From Ryuthela nishihirai (Eukaryota; Arthropoda; Arachnida; Araneae; Heptathelidae), in the NCBI GenBank assembly GCA_038380435.1, contig JAWZYU010000034.1, positions 18,703,404 through 18,767,403 of the forward strand: a stretch of DNA of 64,000 bases. Reading direction: 5' to 3'. Position numbers and translations under genes: made by a program. Below, in pieces: positions 57,360 through 64,000 of the stretch. The stretch's first letter is position 1. The number at the start of each line of letters is the position of its first letter. Under the pieces are notes generated by a model. That model was not told the origin of the DNA. It saw nothing but the letters and a program-made list of their open reading frames with translations, and did no database searches.

Positions 57360-60149
57360 AATAGCCACAAGTATAATATGTCACAGGATGGTTGAAGCAC
57401 TTTTTCCGTCGAATTTCATCCCCCCATTTTTTTCTTTTCAAATTAAACCTTCAGGAAATTTAAATGCTCCGTAATTGTTCCTAGAGTGGTTAAGACAATT
57501 CGCAGCTGAATATCATCCAATCATAATTGTTTTTTATTTAATAGTGATTGAAAAACTGTAGCATACCTGGTGATCGCATTAGTAGTAACACTGTCACGTG
57601 ACGAGTGGGAACTAAAATGGCGAATAGGTCAGCCTGCTGCATAGAGGCTACAAGATGAATCGTAGATCACATCTCCATTTGTTACCAAGCAACCTCAATT
57701 ACTTTGTTTCTACGGATTAGGAAAGCATTCCATGCTGATGCTCCCTCAATAAACGGCAAATCGTTTGAAAGGTTAAAAAGGACTTTGTTTTGTGCCCCCT
57801 ACTGCCTTCGAGGGGGGGAGTCACGAGGTATTTTTGTACACTGAGCAAAGACGCAAGGTAGCACACCTTTCGCTCAGAAAAACTCTAAGTAAATACTTTT
57901 TAACTTTTTTGTGATGAAGAAGAATGCTCTAAAAACATCCTTAAGACGTAGCTCCGGAAGTCGCTTGGTTTGCTAATAACTGGAGTCGGAATTTGTGAAC
58001 TATTTCACTCCTTCCTCATTTGAGTTTTTCTGATCATTGCCAACAGAATCGCCAACAATATTCTCTTCGTCCAGTTTTCATGGCAACACTCCCGCCAAAA
58101 AAGAAATCGATTTCCCTCCATAAGAGAAAGATAATTTTTCTGTCTCCTGGCGCTGAGCTCCTCGGCATCCCATTTCTTGTTCATCATTTGGGGAGGGAAG
58201 CAATTCAGATGGATAATAACAGAAGAGTGCATTGCACCCAAGTGGGAGATGTTTAATCCGTAAAAGACGGAAAAGGCTCGTGTCGGCTTCTATTAAAAGT
58301 CTCGAGGAAATGCTAAGTAAACATGCGAAGAGAATGGACCACGTGGTTAGTAGGTCGAAAAAAACAAAGGAAGTTCAGATATTTGCAAATGACTTCAGTA
58401 GCCTCATTACAAAGATTGTAAATGTTTTATGTCGCTAAAAGCGAAAAAAATCTAATAAATTTAACATGGCTTTTTAAATAGATTCCAACAACCTACATTT
58501 TTGTTTTGTTGCTTTCTAGTTGAGAGCACGTGAAAGAGCCCCTTGGTTTTGCTTCTGTGGCGGTGCGCTGGCGCTCTGCCATATATATCTTGGAGCCGCT
58601 ACAGCAGCACCTGGGAGGTCCTGTCCCTCTGTAATCCCCAGCAGACATCCGCCTAGTTTAGTGGCTCGCCTGCATCACGTGTCCGGTATCCGTCTATCAG
58701 AGTGAAGAGCAGGTGCATCCGAAGTCGCGCAACTTCCGCTTACCCTCACTTCTGTTGTCTCCGTTATGAGCGGAGGTCGAAGTAATTTTTAACCCCATCG
58801 AGACAACTCCCAGCATTAACAATTATTTATGCCCCATAGAGGAGAGACGGTTAACGATCTTCGGATGAAGGATCGTCCTGCAACTGAAGGGCGTGCAGCG
58901 GGCCACGCGAGCTTCGTTCGCTACGACTTCCGAATTATTCTTTGGCGCCAAATTCCGTATTTAGAACGGCGCAGAGGTGGCTGAGTTCGTTGAGAGGACC
59001 CGTACATGGGATGGGGGGGGGGGAGTTATCTGTCCTTGGTGTCGGGGACGAAGACGGGGGAGAAATGACAATGGCCGTTTTGACGTCTTCAGACACGCGT
59101 AGACCACACCGTAATGATGAGCTCGAGAAGCGGCGGCTGCGAGATCAGGAACGGAGAGCAATTCGTGCTGATGCTCTTTCGGATGAGAAAGGGAGCGGCG
59201 GAAAAACAGAAGCTTCCGACTGCTGACGGAGTTAGCAGGAAATCATTAATTATTTCGGAAATACGGATGGGAAAGGCCATTTCGTCATCACCATTTCTAA
59301 TTTCTTTATCAATCGTGATCGCCACGTTATCCCTCGCGCACTTCGTGGATTGTTAAAATACAAGTTTGAAATAAGAGCCCAACGGTAATAAAACAAAGAG
59401 CAGCCTTACAAAGAAGCTCATTTGCTTATAGCTGATGCGCTTCCTTCGTTACATTTCTAAAGTCCCCGAAATGAAGATGGAGATGAACGAGATATAAGTT
59501 GGGAGTCGATGAGAGGGAGTCTACGGATGAAAATCGACTCCATGAATTTAGTTAATAAGGTTTATTTTTAAGAATGACTTTAAATCCCAATAACGTATAA
59601 TAAATTAAAAATGTTGTACGATTTATTATCATTATTTTGTATTTATTTCGTTCAAAATAATGTCACTTTATTCCAATGGGTGTTCAAGAGCACGCTCTCA
59701 TTTGCATAATGGACCTTTGCACGCGGCACACCGATTCAGAACGACTGCAATGAGGAAAAATAGATTTCAATTAAAAATTGTGAAAATGATGAGGAGGAGG
59801 AGTGCGCTGGAAACGACTGAAATGAAAAAATGAAGTGGGAGGGAGATTTGGAGTTTTAAAATCGCACGGTGTGCGAAGTGGGTTGTGAAATGGATTTCAA
59901 AAGGAAATTTTGAAATTGTTGAATTCACTGCAGTGGAGAGAAAATTAAAACATTTAAAGCGCAAAGTGAACAAGGTTGGAGATTGGATTTTAACTCCTTC
60001 AAACTGGAATTTTAGTTTATAAAAGAAAACGTGTTTTTGTTTAAATGACCTCACTTATGACCAAACGAACAAGAATATACAGAAAATTTTAACTTCATAT
60101 AACAGAAATTCAGTACGTACGCTGTATCGCAGAAACTACCCCAAAAGCT
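57360..60149. other. Mixed-composition intergenic DNA, no gene recognised
   Basis: About 2.8 kb. GC-richer patches at 58500-58790 and 58850-59340 contain short frames in both strands (up to 94 codons) without motifs. A G-run lies at 59010-59022. This could be flanking or regulatory DNA of a distant gene, but nothing in the sequence shows it. Confidence 0.5.
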
Positions 60150-61420
60150 GCATTAGTCTAAAATCTCAGAAAACAGTAAAAAAAGGAAAGAATTCTAATT
60201 TCTATGCACTTTTGTTCCGTGTGATGCACAATTATCTTCCAATGTTTTTGTATGAAGTTTCTATTGCATCCACAGATGACACCAAATTCTAATCCATTCG
60301 TGTACACTTGTATTACTCTACGAACATTACAAGACCATTCTTCCTGTGGTTAAAAATTTCTAAAAAAGTAATGTGCATTGCAATGTAAACAAGAACTGAA
60401 AGGATTAACAAATTTGTGAATGCTTAAAAACTTTCGGTAGAGAAATAAAAATATAAATGTCATCGCATTTTTTTCCTGAAATTTTTCTAAATAAAAATTA
60501 GTTTTTCTTTTTTTCTTTGCATCCTTTTTAGATCTGATAGTTCTTATTTTTCCAGATTGATGAGCAAAAATATTGACGCTAAGTCGTGACATCTAGTTGA
60601 ATTTTATTGAAGATAATTTCAATTAGAGATTCTCAAGTTTTCGAATCACTGAATGACTAGTTCTGCTACTAATAACCAAATTATGACTCCAGTTAGGAAA
60701 ATACTTCAAGAACTGAAAGTTCCTATTAGATGCGCTGGTTGGGTGACAGCATCACCTGTGCGCACCATAGTGTGCATATGACGCTGGGGATCCGATAGTT
60801 TTCGATGCAATTGCGTCTTGAAACATTTCACTAACTGGTGGCATAACTAGATTATTAGTAGCAGAACTAGTCAGTCAGTGATTCGAAAATTCCGGAAGCT
60901 CTAACTGTATCTTCAATAATATTCAACTAGATGTCATGACTCAGCGTTAATATTTTCCCTCGTCAGTCTGAGAAAAGTAGAACTGTCTCATGTAAAGGAG
61001 ATGCAAAGAAGAAATCTCATTTTTAATTTAGGAAAATTTCACAAAAAAATACGATGACATTTATATTTTTATTTCTCTACCGAATGTTTTCAAGCATTCG
61101 CAAATTTGTTTAACCCTTTCAGATCCTGTTTACATTGCAATATACATTACTTTTTTAGAATTTTTTAACCACAGTTACCTCTGGTCTTGTAATGTTCGTA
61201 GAGTAATACAAGTCTACACAAATGGATTAGAATTTGGTGTCATCTATGGATGCAATAGAAACTTCATACAAAAACATTGGAAGATAATTGTGCATCACAC
61301 GGAACAAGACCTCTTTCGCTACATTTCACATTCATTTCATGTGTTTATCATAACAAAGTGCATAGAAAGTTGGATCATTTTCCTTTTCTTACTGTTTTCT
61401 GAGATTTCAGAATTTTAAAA
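60150..61420. repeat. 1.27-kb long inverted repeat
   Basis: The left arm of about 550 bp (60150-60700) and the right arm of about 570 bp (60840-61420) are reverse complements at roughly 85% by eye. Matching landmarks are TTCCGTGTGATGCACAATTA with its complement near 61280-61310, CATTACAAGACC with GGTCTTGTAATG, GTAGAGAAATAAAAATATAA with its complement near 61060, and GCATTGCAATGTAAAC with its complement. The spacer of about 140 bp is non-repetitive. The right arm has an extra stretch of about 50 bp near 61310-61365. No coding motif is present. It could be a foldback element or a large hairpin locus. Confidence 0.88.
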
Positions 61421-62290
61421 TCTAATTTAGATTCACTTCTCAAACTCAGCAACTTTCAACTTCCGAATCTTCACCCCCATTTCACTTTACACTTCACTTT
61501 ACAATAAATCTCCATTAACGTATATAATAAAATATATATAATTTTCATTCAACCCATCATCATGGTCATTTCCACAAAATTAGCTTAAAGAGCATTTTAA
61601 CAAAAAAAAAGTTAAATTAATTTTTCTAGCACTGGAAAAAAATTAACTTTTAATTACTTTTTTTTTGCAATTGAGCGCCGGACATTTTGATTTCCCTCTC
61701 AGAATGAACAAAATTCCCTTATTTTAAGAGAGGCCCGCAACTGTTGCGACACATCAGCGTTGGATGCTTATCGATGATAAATCAGTTGCTCGTTAAAGAC
61801 ATTATTTTCTGTATTTTCGAAAAAGGCAATCTCAGTCGGATCAAAATTAAAAGGTTCTGCTCTTTATTTCCAATATTTTCGAGAAAAAAAACGATCTCAA
61901 TCGGATCAAAATTAAAAGGTTCTGCTCTTTATTTCCAATAACGCTTTGTGCATTATTCTTGTCACGAGATTCTGGTCGTGGTTGCCAAGGTGAGTGAGAT
62001 GCACCTTGCGGCATGAAAGCAAGAGACTGAAATGAGATAAGAGAAACGATGTACAGGGAAAGATCTTTATTAATCGTTTCCTTCAAAATTGTCCCCGAGA
62101 AAGCGAATACGCTAATTACAGCCCTCGTGTAAACTTCCGAAAGACTTGGGAAACTCGTCTGCTGTGATGGTATTTAATTCTGTCATCATATTATTCTCAT
62201 CGACCATTCTCACCATTCCATTAGGTCACCTGGGACACTGTCCCTCAAAAAATAATCACAAGGAATAAGAAAGAAATTTCAAAATTTGGT
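61421..62290. other. AT-rich intergenic DNA with a tandem duplication
   Basis: No gene was recognised. It contains the 65-bp tandem duplication at 61818-61940. Confidence 0.5.
61818..61940. repeat. 65-bp tandem duplication
   Basis: CTCAGTCGGATCAAAATTAA-AAGGTTCTGCTCTTTATTTCC starting at 61831 recurs at 61896 with one substitution. The TATTTTCGA-AAAA junction before each copy also matches. Two copies only. Confidence 0.9.
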
Positions 62291-62715
62291 ATCTTAAATT
62301 ATCCCTTAAAAAATCTATTTCTTTATATTCAATTTACAATATTCATTTATTATTATATATATTTTATTACCTATACTAATTTATTTTACAACGAATTGTA
62401 GATTCGTCGTGTGCTGTATTAAGTAGACAGTCACAGCATTTGCTTTGAGAATAAGTTCTACTCGGCTACTTTCGTATTCTCAATGGGAATTTTAACCTTA
62501 AGGCTCCGGTCCGGAATCTTAGGATTATCTATTATGCAACTTTACAAGTGTCCGGTTCCATCTCAGCTACTGTCACTAGAGTTTTTTATGATTCATTTTA
62601 TAACCAAATCACGATTCTACGATTCGTGAAAAATAAATTAGTATGGGTAATAATATTAAATTAATATTGTAAATTAAATATAAAGAAATAGATTTTTCAA
62701 GGGATAATTTAAGAT
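62291..62715. mobile_element. MITE with ~110-bp terminal inverted repeats
   Basis: The left end, ATCTTAAATTATCCCTTAAA and AAATCTATTTCTTTATATT, is matched by the reverse complement at the right end over about 110 bp, through ACTAATTTATTTT-CACGAAT-GTAGA. The central 200 bp (62406-62616) is unrelated and non-coding. No flanking duplication was clear (the flank is AT-rich). It is a non-autonomous DNA element; the superfamily is not determined. Confidence 0.75.
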
Positions 62716-63087
62716 GAGTAATCAGTTTTAAATAATAAAGTTATAATCGGAACGGATTAAAAAAAATGCATATTATAAAATAAAGATATATAAAACACCC
62801 TATATATTAGACATATTTTTCACGAATAATTTTCTAAAATACCACTAGAGTAGAGAGAAAAAAATACATATACAATATATCTGAAGGCAATTATTGTAGT
62901 TGGAGGGCAAAATACTAAATTGAAATAGCAAATTAAAAAAAAAAACACCTTTCGATTTTTTTTTCGGAAAGTTTTAATACATTTCGCGAATAGCTGGATA
63001 AAAAGAGAATATATGCTTTACGAGAAGTCTTTTCAGTCCTATTCAGTTCAGTTCAATGTCAGGCACCTCCCCAATTTTTGACTCAAC
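62716..63087. other. AT-rich intergenic stretch
   Basis: No gene or repeat was recognised before the RTE fragment. Confidence 0.5.
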
Positions 63088-63779
63088 TAACTTGTCAGGT
63101 ATACCATATGATTTCACAATCAACCACAAATTATGACGATCAACAGAGTCGAAAGCCTTTTTGAAATCAACAAAGCTAGCAACCAAAGGTTTCTGAAACT
63201 CTAAACATTTCTCAAGAATCTGCCTAAGTGAAAATATCTGATCTACACATCCCCTACCACTTCTGAATCCACATTGCTCATCACGCAATTGACTGTCAAC
63301 CAGATTATTAATTCTATTAAGCACAATCATGCAAAGAACTTTACCTGGAACAGAGAGTATGCTGATACCCCTATAGTTATCACAAGAACTGCGATCACCT
63401 TTTTGAAAATAAGGATAATAATAGCTCTGGTAAAATCCTTAGGAACCATGCCTTTATCATAAAAGATATTCAGAATTTCAGTCATCCAAGTGGTAATTTC
63501 TGCTCTAAGCAATTCCGTAGTAATTTCATCTACCCCTGGGAATTTATGTAGTTTAAGTTTACAAACAGCCAAAATAACTTCAAATTGTGTTATAGGGCCA
63601 ACATTAAAGCCACCAATGCATCTATCATCATTGCAAACAATGGGAGTAGAACTAACCACATTGTTTGAAACATCACTGAAATGCTCAGCCCACCAAGCCA
63701 TGACAGAATCCTCACCATCTATAACCTTACCTTGTTTATCCTTCAATCCCTGTATTCCTGTCTGTTTTCTACCACACAA
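63088..63779 (-). pseudogene. RTE-like reverse transcriptase fragment
   Basis: From 63779: GIQGLKDKQGKVIDGEDSVM, WWAEHFSDVSNNVVSS and FNVGPITQFEVILAVCKLKL, then DKGMVPKDFTRAI. A frameshift near 63390 breaks FKKGDRSSCDNYRGIS. The second part (63088-63330) reads DEQCGFRSGRGCVDQIFSLR and motif A ASFVDFKKAFDSVDRHNLWL with the catalytic Asp and the usual AFD (copy 1 has AFN). Reading ends at YGIPDKLV where the element stops. Motifs B and C are missing. Confidence 0.83.
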
Positions 63780-63821
63780 AACATTAACTATCTGGTACAG
63801 CTCTCTGCTGTTGTGCTGTCA
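63088..63821 (-). mobile_element. RTE-like LINE copy 4, internal fragment
   Basis: Minus-strand fragment matching copy 1 from GACAGCACAACAGCAGAGAG (18050) to GTATACCAGACAAGTTAGTT (18775). It is truncated at both ends. The loss of the 3' half is unusual for a simple LINE insertion and suggests later deletion or rearrangement. Confidence 0.88.
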
Positions 63822-64000
63822 GTAGTATTGTCCCAGAATAGCGTACCCCTTTGCAGAGTGCACCCATATTAATATTCATAATTAATAATTGATAATTAAT
63901 TAAAAGAAAATCCCTGGTTGATCCATTAAAACTCTTATCATAAGTTCTGCCATTCTTTATTAAAAATTCCTCCCCTTTATTAAAAACCCATGGCGCCATC

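Overview
This 64 kb window is non-coding, repeat-dominated eukaryotic DNA. The mix of element families points to an arthropod: Tc1/mariner and hAT DNA transposons, RTE-like and Jockey/CR1-like LINEs, a Ty3/gypsy fragment and two tRNA-derived SINE families. It is AT-rich outside the satellite. I cannot name the species. I found no intact host gene, no tRNA or rRNA gene and no CRISPR. Almost every open frame is either a by-product of a tandem repeat whose period is a multiple of 3, or a relic of a transposon protein.

Layout. Positions 1-14158 are one satellite array of about 99 bp monomers (about 140 copies). It runs off the left edge and carries several nested block duplications and one inserted SINE. 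Its right edge (14159-14790) decays into older, longer (about 112 bp) monomers. Next come a second SINE (14875-15046), a dead Tc1-like element (15070-16330) and the longest RTE-like LINE copy (16390-19923), which ends in a (TGA)n tail. Positions 20050-22575 hold a reversed Jockey/CR1-like LINE relic, followed by a different tRNA-derived SINE (22673-23083). A complete but dead Tc1 element occupies 25006-26402. A 36-bp minisatellite (26820-28125) lies inside an ATG-started open frame on the minus strand, the only candidate for a non-transposon protein.

The middle of the window holds an old SINE (30341-30613), a long AT-rich LINE with ORF1 and ORF2 (31290-35195), a foldback hAT-like element (38015-38506), and a Tc1 element (39378-41265) with a hAT derivative nested in it and odd palindromic duplications around that insertion. 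Another Tc1 relic follows (43175-44240). Further right are a gypsy integrase fragment (46868-47880) abutting an RTE relic (47905-49612), and a truncated Tc1 transposase (51412-51838) that runs directly into a 21-copy, 70-bp minisatellite made from its own coding sequence (51839-53326). That array in turn abuts an RTE 3' end (53327-54071). A nearly complete mariner-type element is at 54188-55487. The last part has palindromic MITE-like structures (55868-56510), a SINE with clear target-site duplications (56992-57345), a 1.27 kb inverted repeat (60150-61420), a MITE with about 110-bp terminal inverted repeats (62291-62715) and a last RTE fragment (63088-63821).

The pieces do not form a pathway. 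The window records successive insertion, decay and tandem amplification. The most unusual items are the minisatellite born inside a transposase gene, the array-edge monomers that show an older form of the satellite, and the nested hAT/Tc1 locus with inverted duplications. All calls come from reading sequence and translated motifs; no database search was possible.
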